64,000 nucleotides of DNA from Actinoplanes xinjiangensis (GCF_003148685.1 NZ_QGGR01000005.1:124001-188000); one strand, 5' to 3'; shown: positions 42,666-51,761, numbered from the stretch's first letter. A program made the numbers and translations. Notes: generated by a model from the letters alone, not told the origin.

Positions 42666-43403
42666 GTGGGGATTGAGCTGCACAGAGGCGCGGTCGCCGA
42701 GGTGATCGTGGATTTTCCGCCGGTCAACGCGCTTCCGGCGGCCGGTTGGCACGCCCTCGCCGACGCGGTCATCGCGGCCGGGGCCGATGAGCGGACCCGG
42801 GTGGTGGTGCTGGCGGCTGAGGGTCGCGGGTTCTGCGCGGGCGTGGACATCAAGGAGATGCAGCGGACCTCGGGCCATGACGCGCTGCTGGCCGCCAACC
42901 GGGGCTGCGCGGCGGCGTTCGCGGCCGTCTACGACTGCCCGGTTCCGGTGATCGCCGCCGTGCAGGGGTTTTGCCTCGGTGGCGGGGTGGGCCTGGCCGG
43001 CAACGCCGATCTGGTGGTGGCCGCCGACGACGCCACGTTCGGATTGCCCGAGGTGGACCGGGGCGCGCTGGGTGCGGCGACCCATCTGGCCCGGCTCGTT
43101 CCGCACCAGCTGATGCGGACGATGGTCTACACCTGCCGGCCGGTGACGGCGTGGGAGTTGCACCGGTTCGGGACGGTGCTGGAGGTGGTGCCGGTGGCCG
43201 GGCTGCGCCGGGCCGCCCGCCGGGTCGCCGAGGAGATCGCGGCGAAGGATCCGCTGGTCATCCGCCGGGCGAAGGAGTCGCTGAACGGGATCGACCCGAT
43301 CGACGTGAAGCGCTCCTACCGGTTCGAGCAGGGCTTCACCTTCGAACTCAATCTGAACGGCGCCGGCGATCGGGCCCGCCAACGATTCCTGGACGGCCGA
43401 TGA
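42666..43403 (+). CDS. echA20: Enoyl-CoA hydratase EchA20-like (HIP-CoA pathway)
   Basis: 245 residues, crotonase fold. The oxyanion-hole segments are FCAGVDIKEMQ and FCLGGGVGLAGNADLVVAADDATFGLPEVDRG. EchA20 of M. tuberculosis opens the last ring of the steroid nucleus; the direct neighbourhood with ipdAB and a KstR2 site supports this identity. GTG 42666. The next gene, ipdA, starts 65 bases after its stop in the same direction. Confidence 0.82.
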   Translation: MGIELHRGAVAEVIVDFPPVNALPAAGWHALADAVIAAGADERTRVVVLAAEGRGFCAGVDIKEMQRTSGHDALLAANRGCAAAFAAVYDCPVPVIAAVQGFCLGGGVGLAGNADLVVAADDATFGLPEVDRGALGAATHLARLVPHQLMRTMVYTCRPVTAWELHRFGTVLEVVPVAGLRRAARRVAEEIAAKDPLVIRRAKESLNGIDPIDVKRSYRFEQGFTFELNLNGAGDRARQRFLDGR

Positions 43404-43468
43404 GCGCGGCCGGTGAGCGCGGCCGAGGAAGCCCGACGAGGGAAGCCGGACGACGAAAGGGAGGGCCG

Positions 43469-44305
43469 GTGAGCGGAGTGGACAAGCTCGTCAGCATCGA
43501 CGACGCGGTCGGTGAGGTCCGGGACGGGATGACGATCGGGATCGGCGGCTGGGGATCCCGGCGTAAGCCGATGGCGATGGTCCGCGCGCTGCTGAGGGCC
43601 GGCCGCAAGGACCTGACGATCGTCGGTTACGGCGGCCCGGACGTGGGGCTGCTGGTGGCCGCGGGTTGCGTACGCAGAGTCGTCACCGGTTTCGTGTCCC
43701 TCGACAGCATTCCGCTCGAACCGCACTTCCGGGCCGCCCGCAGCGCCGGCACCGTCGAGCTGACCGAATACGACGAGGGAATGCTGTACTGGGGCCTGCT
43801 GGCGGCCGCGAACCGGCTGCCGTTCCTGCCGATCCGGGCGGGTCTCGGCTCCGATGTCATGCGTGTCAATCCGGGGCTGACGACGATCCGCTCCCCCTAC
43901 GCCGACGCCACCGAACTCGTCGCGATGCCGGCGATCACTCTGGACGTCGCGTTCCTGCACCTGAATCGGGCGGACGCCACCGGCAACGGCCGTTATCTGG
44001 GCCCCGACCCGTACTTCGACGACCTGTTCTGCCTGGCGGCGAAGAAGCGGTTCCTTTCTTGCGAGCAGGTCGTCGGGACCGACGACCTGCACACCGGTGG
44101 GCCACCGCAGGGCCTGCTGGTCAACCGGTCGATGGTCGACGGTGTGACGGAGACGCCGAACGGGGCCCATTTCACCAGCTGCGTGCCCGACTACGGCCGG
44201 GACGAGGCGTTCCAGAAGGAGTACGCGACGACCGGCTGGGAGACGTTCCGCGCCCGCTATCTGGACGGCGACGAGAACGACTACCAGAAGGCGGTACGAC
44301 GGTGA
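43469..44305 (+). CDS. ipdA: CoA-transferase-like hydrolase subunit IpdA
   Basis: 278 residues of the family I CoA-transferase alpha fold: DGMTIGIGGWGSRRKPMAMVRALLRAG and GYGGPDVGLLVAAG (glycine-rich anion hole region). IpdAB together hydrolyse the ring of COCHEA-CoA in steroid degradation. GTG 43469 has AAAGGGAGG four to five bases upstream; an in-frame ATG at 43400 would add a basic, unlikely tail. It ends in a GTGA overlap with ipdB. Confidence 0.85.
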   Translation: MSGVDKLVSIDDAVGEVRDGMTIGIGGWGSRRKPMAMVRALLRAGRKDLTIVGYGGPDVGLLVAAGCVRRVVTGFVSLDSIPLEPHFRAARSAGTVELTEYDEGMLYWGLLAAANRLPFLPIRAGLGSDVMRVNPGLTTIRSPYADATELVAMPAITLDVAFLHLNRADATGNGRYLGPDPYFDDLFCLAAKKRFLSCEQVVGTDDLHTGGPPQGLLVNRSMVDGVTETPNGAHFTSCVPDYGRDEAFQKEYATTGWETFRARYLDGDENDYQKAVRR

Positions 44306-44994
44306 CCCGCGCCGAGACGTGTGTGGTGGCGTGTGCCGAGGCATGGCGCGGCGACGGGGCGGTGCTGGCGAGTTCCGCCGGCCTGATCCCGGGTCTGGGT
44401 GCCCGTCTGGCGCAGCTCACGTTCGCCCCGGAGCTGCTGGTCACCGACGGTGAGGCGACCCTGCTGCGGGACGGGCGGCCGGAGGGCTGGCTGCCGTACC
44501 GCCAGGTCTTCTCGATCGTCGCGGCCGGCACCCGGCACGTCATGATGGGCGCCGGCCAGCTGGACCGGTTCGGCAATCAGAACATCTCCTGTGTCGGCCC
44601 CTGGGAGCGGCCGGCGTCGCAGCTGCTGTGCGTGCGCGGCGCGCCGGGCAACACGGTCAACCACCCGGTCAGCTACTGGGTGCCCCGGCATTCGCCACGG
44701 GTGTTCGTCGAGCACGTCGACATGGTCTCCGGGGTCGGGCATGATCGCGGCGCGTACGAGATCCGGCTGGTCGTCACGAACCTGGCGGTCCTCGACTTCG
44801 CCGGCCCGGACCGGTCGATGCGGCTGCGGTCGGTGCATCCGGGTGTCACCGTCGACGACGTGGTGGCGGCCACCGGTTTCGCCCTGACCGTTCCGGATCA
44901 GGTGCCGCAGACCCGTGAGCCCACCGGCGAGGAGCGGCGGCTCATCCGGGAGCACCTCGACCCGGACGGCCTGCGGGAGCGGGAGGTCCGGTGA
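44302..44994 (+). CDS. ipdB: CoA-transferase-like hydrolase subunit IpdB
   Basis: 230 residues. It matches the beta subunit of the pair: ASSAGLIPGLGARLAQLTFAPELLVTDGEA, MMGAGQLDRFGNQNIS and VEHVDMVSGVGHDRG. The gene overlaps both neighbours by four bases (GTGA), so ipdA, ipdB and ipdC are one translational unit. Confidence 0.86.
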   Translation: MTRAETCVVACAEAWRGDGAVLASSAGLIPGLGARLAQLTFAPELLVTDGEATLLRDGRPEGWLPYRQVFSIVAAGTRHVMMGAGQLDRFGNQNISCVGPWERPASQLLCVRGAPGNTVNHPVSYWVPRHSPRVFVEHVDMVSGVGHDRGAYEIRLVVTNLAVLDFAGPDRSMRLRSVHPGVTVDDVVAATGFALTVPDQVPQTREPTGEERRLIREHLDPDGLREREVR

Positions 44995-46040
44995 GGACGG
45001 CGCTGACCGAGTTGCTCGGCTGCCGGCATCCGATCGTGCAGACCGGCATGGGTTACGTCGCCGGGGCCGGACTCGTGTCGGCGGTGGCGGAGGCCGGCGG
45101 TTTCGGCATCGTAGCCTCCGCGACCATGGGTCTCGACCAGCTCCGCGCCACGATCAGGGAGATCAAGGGCAACACCGGTCGTCCCTTCGGCGTCAATGTA
45201 CGGGCCGACGCCCCCGACGCCGCCGAACGCATCGACCTGCTGATCCGTGAGCGGGTGAGGCTCGCCTCCTTCGCACTCGCGCCGGACCGTGATCTGATCC
45301 GCCGCTGCACCGACGGCGGGGTGCTGACCATGCCGTCGGTGGGCGCGCGCCGGCACGCCGAGAAGGTCGCGGCCTGGGGGGTGGACGCCGTGCTGGTGCA
45401 GGGCGGCGAGGGTGGTGGGCACACCGGGCCGGTCCCGACGACGCTGCTACTGCCGCAGGTGGTGGACGCCGTCGACATCCCGGTGGTGGCGGCCGGCGGG
45501 TTCTTCGACGGGCGGGGACTGCTGGCGGCGCTCTCCTACGGTGCGGCCGGGGTCGCCATGGGCACGAGGTTCCTGCTCACCTCGGACAGCCCGGTCGGGC
45601 CGCGGGTCAAGCAGCTCTACCTCGATGCGGACGTGACCGGCACCGTCGTCACCACGCGGGTGGACGGGGTGCCGCACCGGGTGCTGCGTACCGCGTACAT
45701 CCGGGGCCTGGAAAGTTCGGGACGGGTGAGTGCGCTGGTCAGGTCGGTCCGGCATGCCGTCGCGTTCCGGCGTCTCGCCGGGATGACGTGGCCGCAACTG
45801 GTGCGGGCCGGGCGTGCGGCGCGGCACGGGCGTGAGCTGAGCTGGGCGCAGACGCTGATGGCCGCGGGCACGCCGGTGCTGTTGCGCACGGCGATGGTGG
45901 AGGGCCGCCCGGAGTTCGGGGTGATGTCGGCCGGCCAGGTCGCCGGGGTGATCGACGACCTGCCGTCGTGCGCCGAACTGATCGCGCGGATCATGAAGGA
46001 GGCGGATGACGGGCTGGGGCGGCTCACAGCCGTTCGATGA
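44991..46040 (+). CDS. ipdC: Flavin oxidoreductase IpdC (nitronate monooxygenase family)
   Basis: 349 residues. TIM-barrel NMO/2-nitropropane dioxygenase family: LGCRHPIVQTGMGYVAGAGLVSAVAEAGGFGIV at the N-terminus and GGEGGGHTG...VVAAGGFFDGRG, which bind FMN. IpdC is needed for the double-bond step preceding IpdAB in HIP catabolism. GTG start in a GTGA overlap with ipdB; the stop overlaps the convergent fadA6 by 17 bases. Confidence 0.85.
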   Translation: MRTALTELLGCRHPIVQTGMGYVAGAGLVSAVAEAGGFGIVASATMGLDQLRATIREIKGNTGRPFGVNVRADAPDAAERIDLLIRERVRLASFALAPDRDLIRRCTDGGVLTMPSVGARRHAEKVAAWGVDAVLVQGGEGGGHTGPVPTTLLLPQVVDAVDIPVVAAGGFFDGRGLLAALSYGAAGVAMGTRFLLTSDSPVGPRVKQLYLDADVTGTVVTTRVDGVPHRVLRTAYIRGLESSGRVSALVRSVRHAVAFRRLAGMTWPQLVRAGRAARHGRELSWAQTLMAAGTPVLLRTAMVEGRPEFGVMSAGQVAGVIDDLPSCAELIARIMKEADDGLGRLTAVR

Positions 46041-47187
46041 TGGTCACGTTGGCCTGGCCGCCGCCCTCGCACATGGTCTGCAGGCCGTATCGTCCGCCGG
46101 ACCGTTCGAGTTCGTGCAGCATGCTCACCATGAGCCGGGCGCCGGTCGCACCGAGCGGATGACCGAGAGCGATCGCGCCACCGTTCACGTTGACCCGCGC
46201 CGGGTCGGCGCCGGTCTCCTTCAGCCACGCCAGGACGACACTGGCGAACGCCTCGTTCACCTCGAAACGATCGATGTCGTCGATGCTCAGGCCGGTCCGC
46301 CGGAGGGCGTGCGCGGTCGCCGGGATGGGCGCGCCGAGCATCAGGACCGGGTCGTCGCCGCGCGCCGACAGGTGGTGGATGCGTGCTCGCGGCCGCAGCC
46401 CGTGGTCGCGGACCGCCCGTTCGCTCGCGACCAGCAGGGCGGCGGCCCCGTCGGCGATCTGACTCGCCATGGCCGCGGTGGTGATCCCGCCTTCACGCAG
46501 TGGCTTCAGCGCGGCCATCCGCTCGGGGCCGGTGTCGCGGCGTGGGCACTCGTCGACGCCGCCCGCCCGGCCGCCGCCCGCGCCACCCCAGACCGCTCCG
46601 CCGCCCCCTCCGCCGAGGATCTCGCGCTCGAAGAGCCCACCGTCGATCGCTCTGATCGCCTTCTCGTGACTCGTCAGCGCGAAGACCTCCATCTGCTCCC
46701 GCGAGATCGACCAGCGGGCGGCGATGTCGTCGGCGCTGCGGAACTGGGAGACCTCCTGCTCGCCATACCGCGCGGCCCACCCGTCGCTGCCGGCATAGGG
46801 CCCGGCGGGCGCCATCGCGCTGCCGATCGGGACCATGCTCATGTTCTGCACTCCCCCGGCCACGATCAGGTCGGCGGTCCCGCTCATCACGGCCTGCGCC
46901 GCGAAGTGCACCGCCTGCTGCGACGACCCGCACTGCCGGTCGACCGTGACGCCGGGAACGTGTTCTGGAAATCCCGCCGCCAGCCAGGCCGTCCGCGCGA
47001 TGTCGCCGGACTGCGGCCCGAGCGTGTCGACACACCCGAGAATGACGTCGTCGACGGCTCCCGGATCCACGCCGTCGACCACCGCCCTGATCACCGCGGC
47101 CCCCATATCCGCAGGGTGGACCCCGGAGAGGAGGCCGCCCCGGCGGCCGACCGGGGTCCGCACCGCACCTGCCAGATAAGCCTCCAT
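46024..47187 (-). CDS. fadA6: Thiolase FadA6-like with Gly-rich insertion
   Basis: 387 residues. The thiolase site is complete: nucleophile Cys in VDRQCGSSQQAVHFA near 88, NEAFASV, GGAIALGHPLGATGAR and the second Cys in TMCEGGGQANV. FadA6 releases acetyl-CoA late in ring C/D degradation. A glycine-rich block (GGGGGG...GGAGGGRAGG, about 192-211) sits in a surface loop where relatives have a few residues. GGGAGG eight bases before the ATG; the KstR-type box at 47213 lies 26 bp upstream, shared with the divergent dehydrogenase. Confidence 0.86.
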   Translation of the reverse strand: MEAYLAGAVRTPVGRRGGLLSGVHPADMGAAVIRAVVDGVDPGAVDDVILGCVDTLGPQSGDIARTAWLAAGFPEHVPGVTVDRQCGSSQQAVHFAAQAVMSGTADLIVAGGVQNMSMVPIGSAMAPAGPYAGSDGWAARYGEQEVSQFRSADDIAARWSISREQMEVFALTSHEKAIRAIDGGLFEREILGGGGGGAVWGGAGGGRAGGVDECPRRDTGPERMAALKPLREGGITTAAMASQIADGAAALLVASERAVRDHGLRPRARIHHLSARGDDPVLMLGAPIPATAHALRRTGLSIDDIDRFEVNEAFASVVLAWLKETGADPARVNVNGGAIALGHPLGATGARLMVSMLHELERSGGRYGLQTMCEGGGQANVTIIERL

Positions 47188-47212
47188 ATTGACGCCCTCC
47201 CGAGACAGCGAG

Positions 47213-47226
47213 TAGAACGTGTTCTA
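47213..47226. promoter_or_regulatory. KstR-type operator between fadA6 and chsE4-like gene
   Basis: TAGAACGTGTTCTA, matching TnnAACnnGTTnnA at every fixed position and nearly palindromic. It is 26 and 24 bp from the two divergent starts, so it could control both. Confidence 0.75.
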
Positions 47227-47249
47227 ACTTACCGGGATCGGGGTGACCC

Positions 47250-48383
47250 ATGCACGTCGGATACACACCCGAGCAGGAGAAGCTGCGGGCGGCACTGCGC
47301 GACTACTTCTCCGCACTGATGACCCCCGAGTTACGAGCCGGCCTGACCAGCGGCGACGGCGAGTACGGCGACGGCCCCGCCTACCGTGAGGTGGTCCGGC
47401 GACTGGGCCGCGACGGCTGGCTGACGATCGGCGGCCGGTCCCGCCTGGAGCAGCTGATCTTCGCGGACGAGGCGGCGCTGGCCGGGGTGCCGGTGCCGTT
47501 CCTGACCCTCTACACGGTCGGCCCGACGATCGCCCGGCACGGCACCGTGGAGCAGAGGGATCGGCTCATGCCCCGGATCGAGGCCGGCGAGGTGCACTTC
47601 TCGATCGGCTATTCGGAACCGGGCGCCGGCACCGACCTGGCCGCGCTGCGCACCCGGGCGGTCCGCGACGGCGACCACTGGGTGATCAACGGCCAGAAGA
47701 TGTGGACCAGCCTGATCCAGTACGCCGACTACGTCTGGCTGGCCTGCCGCACCGATCCGGACGCGCCGCGGCACAAGGGACTGTCGATCCTGATGGTCCC
47801 GACCGATGCGCCCGGGTTCTCGTGGACGCCGGTGCGGACCGTGGCCGGCCCGTCCACCAGCGCCACCTACTACGACGACGTCCGGGTCGCGGCGTCCGCC
47901 CTGGTCGGTGCCGAGAACCAGGGCTGGCGGCTGATCACCGACCAGCTCAACCACGAGCGGGTCGCCCTGACCTCGGCCGCCCCACTGCAGCGCGCGCTGC
48001 GCGAGGTCCGGGACTGGGCGGTCGGCACCGGCCGCATCGACCACGAGTGGGTGCGCCTGCACCTGGCCCGGGTGCACGCCAAGACCGAGGCGCTGAAGCT
48101 GTTCAACTGGCGGGCCTGCGTCTCCGACGGCACCCCGGCGGCAACCCGGGCGTCGGCCGGCAAGGTCTACGGCACCGAACTGGCGATCGAGGCGTACCGG
48201 CTGCTGATGGAGGTGATCGGGCCGGCCGCGACGATCCGGGAGGGCGAGCCGGGCGCGGTGCTCTCCGGCCGGATCGAGCGGATGTACCGGGCGTCGCTGA
48301 TCCTCACCTTCGGCGGCGGCACCAACGAGGTCCAGCGCGACATCATCGCGGCCGGCGCACTCGGCCTCCCGATCCGGCGTTAG
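47250..48383 (+). CDS. chsE4: Acyl-CoA dehydrogenase, ChsE4/FadE26-like alpha subunit
   Basis: 377 residues. From memory it follows M. tuberculosis FadE26 (ChsE4) closely: N-terminal YTPEQEKLRAALRDYFSALMTPE, HFSIGYSEPGAGTDLAALRT, NGQKMWTSLIQYADYVWLA, AGPSTSATYYDDVRV and LTFGGGTNEVQRDIIA. ChsE4 pairs with ChsE5 in a heterotetramer that dehydrogenates the cholesterol side-chain CoA ester. The conserved loop between DGWL and the QLIF helix (WPKEYGGQG in relatives) is shortened here to GGRSRLE, about eight residues missing. Controlled by the KstR-type box upstream. Confidence 0.83.
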   Translation: MHVGYTPEQEKLRAALRDYFSALMTPELRAGLTSGDGEYGDGPAYREVVRRLGRDGWLTIGGRSRLEQLIFADEAALAGVPVPFLTLYTVGPTIARHGTVEQRDRLMPRIEAGEVHFSIGYSEPGAGTDLAALRTRAVRDGDHWVINGQKMWTSLIQYADYVWLACRTDPDAPRHKGLSILMVPTDAPGFSWTPVRTVAGPSTSATYYDDVRVAASALVGAENQGWRLITDQLNHERVALTSAAPLQRALREVRDWAVGTGRIDHEWVRLHLARVHAKTEALKLFNWRACVSDGTPAATRASAGKVYGTELAIEAYRLLMEVIGPAATIREGEPGAVLSGRIERMYRASLILTFGGGTNEVQRDIIAAGALGLPIRR

Positions 48384-48391
48384 GAGCGGCC

Positions 48392-49147
48392 ATGGATTTC
48401 GAGTTGACCAGCGAGGCCCGGGAGCTGACCGGGCTGACCCGCGACCTGGCCGCCTCGGGGCGCCCGCTGTGGCCGGCGCTGGCCGAGGCCGGGGTGCTGG
48501 CCGCGGCCCTGCCGAAACGCGCCGGCGGCGACGGCCACGGCCTGATCGAGCAGTGCGCCGTCCTGATCGAGCTGGGCCGGCACGCCGCCGACGTCCCGTA
48601 CCTGACGTCGATCGTCGTCGCCGCCTCGACGATCGCCGAATTCGGCACCGACGAGCAGGTCGAGACGCTGGCGGCCCCGGCCGGGCGGGGGGAGATCGTG
48701 CTGTCCCCCGACGACGCGGCGATCGCACCGGCCGCCGCCCGGCTCAGAAGGATCCTGGGCGCCGCCGCCCAGCAGCTCGGCGTCGTCGAGCGGGCCCTGG
48801 AGATGACCGCCGAGTATGCCCGCACCCGCGTCCAGTTCGGCCGCCCGATCGGCGCGTTCCAGGCCGTCTCGCAGCGCCTGGCCGACGCGTGGATCGACGT
48901 GGAGGCGCTGCGGCTGGCCGTGTGGCAGGCCGCCTGCCGGCCGGAGGCGGCCGAGGTGGCGACCGCCGGGTTCTGGGCCGCCGAGGCCGGGCACCGGGTG
49001 CTGCACACCGCCGTCCACGTGCACGGCGGCGTCGGCATCGACATGGACTATCCGCTGCACCGGTACTTCCTCGCCGCCGAACAGCACGAGTTCCTGCTCG
49101 GTGGCGCCACCGCCCGACTTCTCGACCTGGCCGAGGTGCTGTCATGA
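48392..49147 (+). CDS. chsE5: Acyl-CoA dehydrogenase, ChsE5/FadE27-like, lacking the middle domain
   Basis: 251 residues, against about 370 for the family. The N-terminal helical domain (LAEAGVLAAALPKRAGGDGHGLIEQ...VPYLTSIVVAA) is followed after GEIVLSPDDAAIAPAAARLRR directly by the C-terminal helical domain (LGVVERALEMTAEYARTRVQFGRPIGAFQAV, WAAEAGHRV, VHVHGGVGIDMDYPLHRYFLA). The central beta domain of about 100 residues is absent without a frameshift. It still follows its partner by eight bases and is coupled to the next gene (ATGA). Confidence 0.83.
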   Translation: MDFELTSEARELTGLTRDLAASGRPLWPALAEAGVLAAALPKRAGGDGHGLIEQCAVLIELGRHAADVPYLTSIVVAASTIAEFGTDEQVETLAAPAGRGEIVLSPDDAAIAPAAARLRRILGAAAQQLGVVERALEMTAEYARTRVQFGRPIGAFQAVSQRLADAWIDVEALRLAVWQAACRPEAAEVATAGFWAAEAGHRVLHTAVHVHGGVGIDMDYPLHRYFLAAEQHEFLLGGATARLLDLAEVLS

Positions 49148-50013
49148 AATTCACGCTGGGGATCGCGCTGAGCCCGCTCGACCAGCTGACCGGGCTGGCC
49201 CGTACCGCTGAGGAATGTGGTTTCGCCTCCATCGCCCTGCCCGATTCGCTGTTCTACTCCGAGCACGTCTCCGCGGCGTATCCCTACACGCCGGACGGCA
49301 GCCGCTTCTGGAACGCCGACACCCCGTGGCCGGACCCGATGGTGGCGGCCGGTGCGATGGGCGCCGTCACGTCGACGATCCGCTTCTACACCCAGGTCCT
49401 CAAACTCGACCCGCGCAACCCGCTGCTGCTGGCCCGGCAGGTCGGCACGGCCGCGGTGCTGACCGGCAACCGGTTCGGTCTCGGTGTCGGGCTGGGCTGG
49501 TCGCCGGAGGAGTCGCACTGGTGCGGCGCATCGTTCAAGGACCGCGGGGTGCGCGCCGACGAGGCGATCGAGGTGCTGAAGCGGATCCTGGCCGGCGGCA
49601 TGGTGTCGTTCCACGGCAGACACTTCTCGTTCGAGAAGCTCCAGATGAGCCCGGCACCGTCCGAACCGGTGCCGTTCTACGTGGGCGGACACTCCGAGCC
49701 GGCCCTGCGCCGGGCCGCGCGGATCGGCGACGGCTGGTCCTCGGCGATGATCGGTTTCGACGACCTGCGGTCCACGATCGCCCGGCTGGCCGAACTGCGG
49801 GCCGAGCACGGCCGCGACCATCTGCCGTTCGAGATCCAGGCGGTCTGCATCGACCGTCCCGGCCTCGACGGTTTCCGGCAGCAGGCGGAGATCGGCGTCA
49901 CCGACGCCATCGTCGTGCCGTGGCGCCGTTTCGACGCCACACTCCAGGAGAAACGCGATGCGCTGCGCCGCTTCGCCGACCGGTTCATCGAGCCACTAGC
50001 CTCGGCTGGGTGA
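49144..50013 (+). CDS. LLM-class F420-dependent oxidoreductase
   Basis: 289 residues: N-terminal MKFTLGIALSPLDQLTGLARTAEECGFASIALPDS, then VLTGNRFGLGVGLGWSPEE and VPFYVGGHSEPALRRAARIGDGW, all typical of F420-dependent LLM enzymes (TIGR03619-like). Start overlaps the preceding stop (ATGA). M. tuberculosis Rv3520c, an LLM enzyme, is also in the cholesterol regulon, so a role in steroid oxidation is plausible but the substrate is unknown. Confidence 0.87.
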   Translation: MKFTLGIALSPLDQLTGLARTAEECGFASIALPDSLFYSEHVSAAYPYTPDGSRFWNADTPWPDPMVAAGAMGAVTSTIRFYTQVLKLDPRNPLLLARQVGTAAVLTGNRFGLGVGLGWSPEESHWCGASFKDRGVRADEAIEVLKRILAGGMVSFHGRHFSFEKLQMSPAPSEPVPFYVGGHSEPALRRAARIGDGWSSAMIGFDDLRSTIARLAELRAEHGRDHLPFEIQAVCIDRPGLDGFRQQAEIGVTDAIVVPWRRFDATLQEKRDALRRFADRFIEPLASAG

Positions 50014-50564
50014 CGTCACCCGCTGCCCCGCCCCGCCCGCCGTCGCGGCCGGTCGAGCTGCACCCGGTCGGTCGGGCGGATCGTGCCGTGCTGACCAATC
50101 TCGGTCAGCTGTTCCGGCACGACCTGTCCGAGTTCTATCAGCACGTGCCCAACCACGACGGCACCTTCAACGACCGGGCCGTCGACCTGTTCCTGGCCGG
50201 TGCCGACCCGGAGTCCCGCGGCTGGCTGATCACCGCCGCGAGCCGTACCGCCGGGTTCGTCCTGACCTCGGGCGACCCCGGCGGCGGGCGGACGATCTCG
50301 GCGTTCTTCGTGGTCCGCGGGCTGCGCCGGACCGGCGTCGGCCGGATCGCCGCCCTCCAGGCCATCCGCATGGTCCCGGGCCGCTGGCGGATCGGCTTCC
50401 AGCGCTACAACCCGGGCGTCGAGCAGTTCTGGTCCACGGTGGCCACCGAGCTGGTGGGCGACCTGTGGGAGATCCACGACGCGCCGGCCCCCGCGACGCG
50501 CCCGCCGGACACTTTCATAACCTTTGATCTGGTACGGGCTCCGTGGCCGGGCAACCGCAGCTGA
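50010..50564 (+). CDS. GNAT-like acetyltransferase
   Basis: 184 residues from GTG 50010 in a GTGA overlap with the LLM gene. It carries a GNAT-like core: VELHPVGRADRAVLTNLGQLFRHDLSEF, ISAFFVVRGLRRTGVGRIAALQAI (acetyl-CoA motif A, R-R-T-G-V-G) and GRWRIGFQRYNPGVEQFW. The family often modifies antibiotics or small molecules. Last gene of the operon started at 47250; no link to steroids is evident. The gap 50565-50726 shows nothing I recognise. Confidence 0.72.
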   Translation: MTSPAAPPRPPSRPVELHPVGRADRAVLTNLGQLFRHDLSEFYQHVPNHDGTFNDRAVDLFLAGADPESRGWLITAASRTAGFVLTSGDPGGGRTISAFFVVRGLRRTGVGRIAALQAIRMVPGRWRIGFQRYNPGVEQFWSTVATELVGDLWEIHDAPAPATRPPDTFITFDLVRAPWPGNRS

Positions 50565-50726
50565 CGAGTCCCGGGCCTACCCCGCGAGGCAGGCGCGACG
50601 TCCGGGCCGACACGCGGCCGCCGGGCTGAGGCCGGCCGGCACCGCCGCAACCACCGGCCGGCCGTCGCCCGAATCTCCGCCGGACCGGGGTATCAGAACG
50701 GGAGCGGCCGACCGTACGATCCTGCG

Positions 50727-51758
50727 ATGTTCTTCGTAGCCCGATACCTGATCCGCCGCATCGTCGGCGGGCCGCTGCCGCCGACTCCCGAGTTCGACGC
50801 GGACGAGCAGCTGATGATCAAGGATGCGGTGCTGCGGGACGCACGCGAGCGGCTGCTGCGCGACGGCGACTGGCGGGTGGCGAAGCAGGCGATCGAGGCG
50901 GCCGGCACGGACTGGGCGTTGCGCGGTTACCGGCTCGGTGTCTTCGCCGGGCTGGCCGATGACGACGACGCCTGGTTCGACGCGTGGTTGCGGGCCGAAC
51001 CGTCGGATCCGTCGGCCGCGCTGATCTGGGCGAAGGTGCTCGCCGCGCGGGCCGGTGCGGCCCGGGGTGGCGCGTCGGCGGCACGGACGTCGCGGGAGCA
51101 GTTCGACAGCTTCCACGTGCTGTCGGAGAAGGCCGCGGACGCCAGTGTGCGGGCGCTGGAGCTGGCCGATCCGCGGGATCCGGGCCCGCTGATCCGGCTG
51201 ATGTCGTCGTGTTTCGCCGCCGGGGCGGGCCAGTTGAACGAGTTCTACGCCGAGGCGCGGCGACGCGATCCGCACAACTTCGACATGCACGAGCTGGCGG
51301 TCATGCTGACCTGCGAGAAGTGGTACGGCTCGCACGAGCGCATGTTCGCCGTCGCGCACGCGGCGGCCGAGGCGGCGCCGGCCGGGCACCGCACGGTGCT
51401 GCTGCCGCTGTTCGCACACTTCGAGTACGCGATGCGCGAGTTCGCCTGGGACGACCGGAGCAAGGAGTCGCAGAAGGCGGTCCGGAAATACTTCCGCAAG
51501 CCGGAGGTACAGCGCGACTGCGACGCGTGGATCGCCAAGTTCCGCGCCGCGCCGCCCACCTCGGAGCAGCTCTCGCAGGTCCGGCAGTGGATGGCGGTGT
51601 ACTACAGCCTGATCGGCCGCAAGAAGGCGGCGAAGGTCGTCTTCGACGAGCTGGGCCCGTACGTGAGCCGCTACAACGAGTGGGGCTGGTTCTGGGGCGA
51701 CATGGAGTACGGCTACCTGAAGAGCTTCTGGTGGGCGAACGGCGTCGGCGGCGTGTAG
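50727..51758 (+). CDS. Helical-repeat protein of unknown function
   Basis: 343 residues, rich in Ala, Trp and Tyr, with helical repeats resembling TPRs (for example WALRGYRLGVFAGLADDDDAWFDAWLRAEP and LRAARRRDPHNFDMHELAV-like segments). Similar DUF4034-type proteins occur widely in Actinoplanes and Streptomyces, but I am not certain of the family. No signal peptide or catalytic motif is visible. It interrupts the steroid locus. Confidence 0.6.
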   Translation: MFFVARYLIRRIVGGPLPPTPEFDADEQLMIKDAVLRDARERLLRDGDWRVAKQAIEAAGTDWALRGYRLGVFAGLADDDDAWFDAWLRAEPSDPSAALIWAKVLAARAGAARGGASAARTSREQFDSFHVLSEKAADASVRALELADPRDPGPLIRLMSSCFAAGAGQLNEFYAEARRRDPHNFDMHELAVMLTCEKWYGSHERMFAVAHAAAEAAPAGHRTVLLPLFAHFEYAMREFAWDDRSKESQKAVRKYFRKPEVQRDCDAWIAKFRAAPPTSEQLSQVRQWMAVYYSLIGRKKAAKVVFDELGPYVSRYNEWGWFWGDMEYGYLKSFWWANGVGGV

Positions 51759-51761
51759 CGG

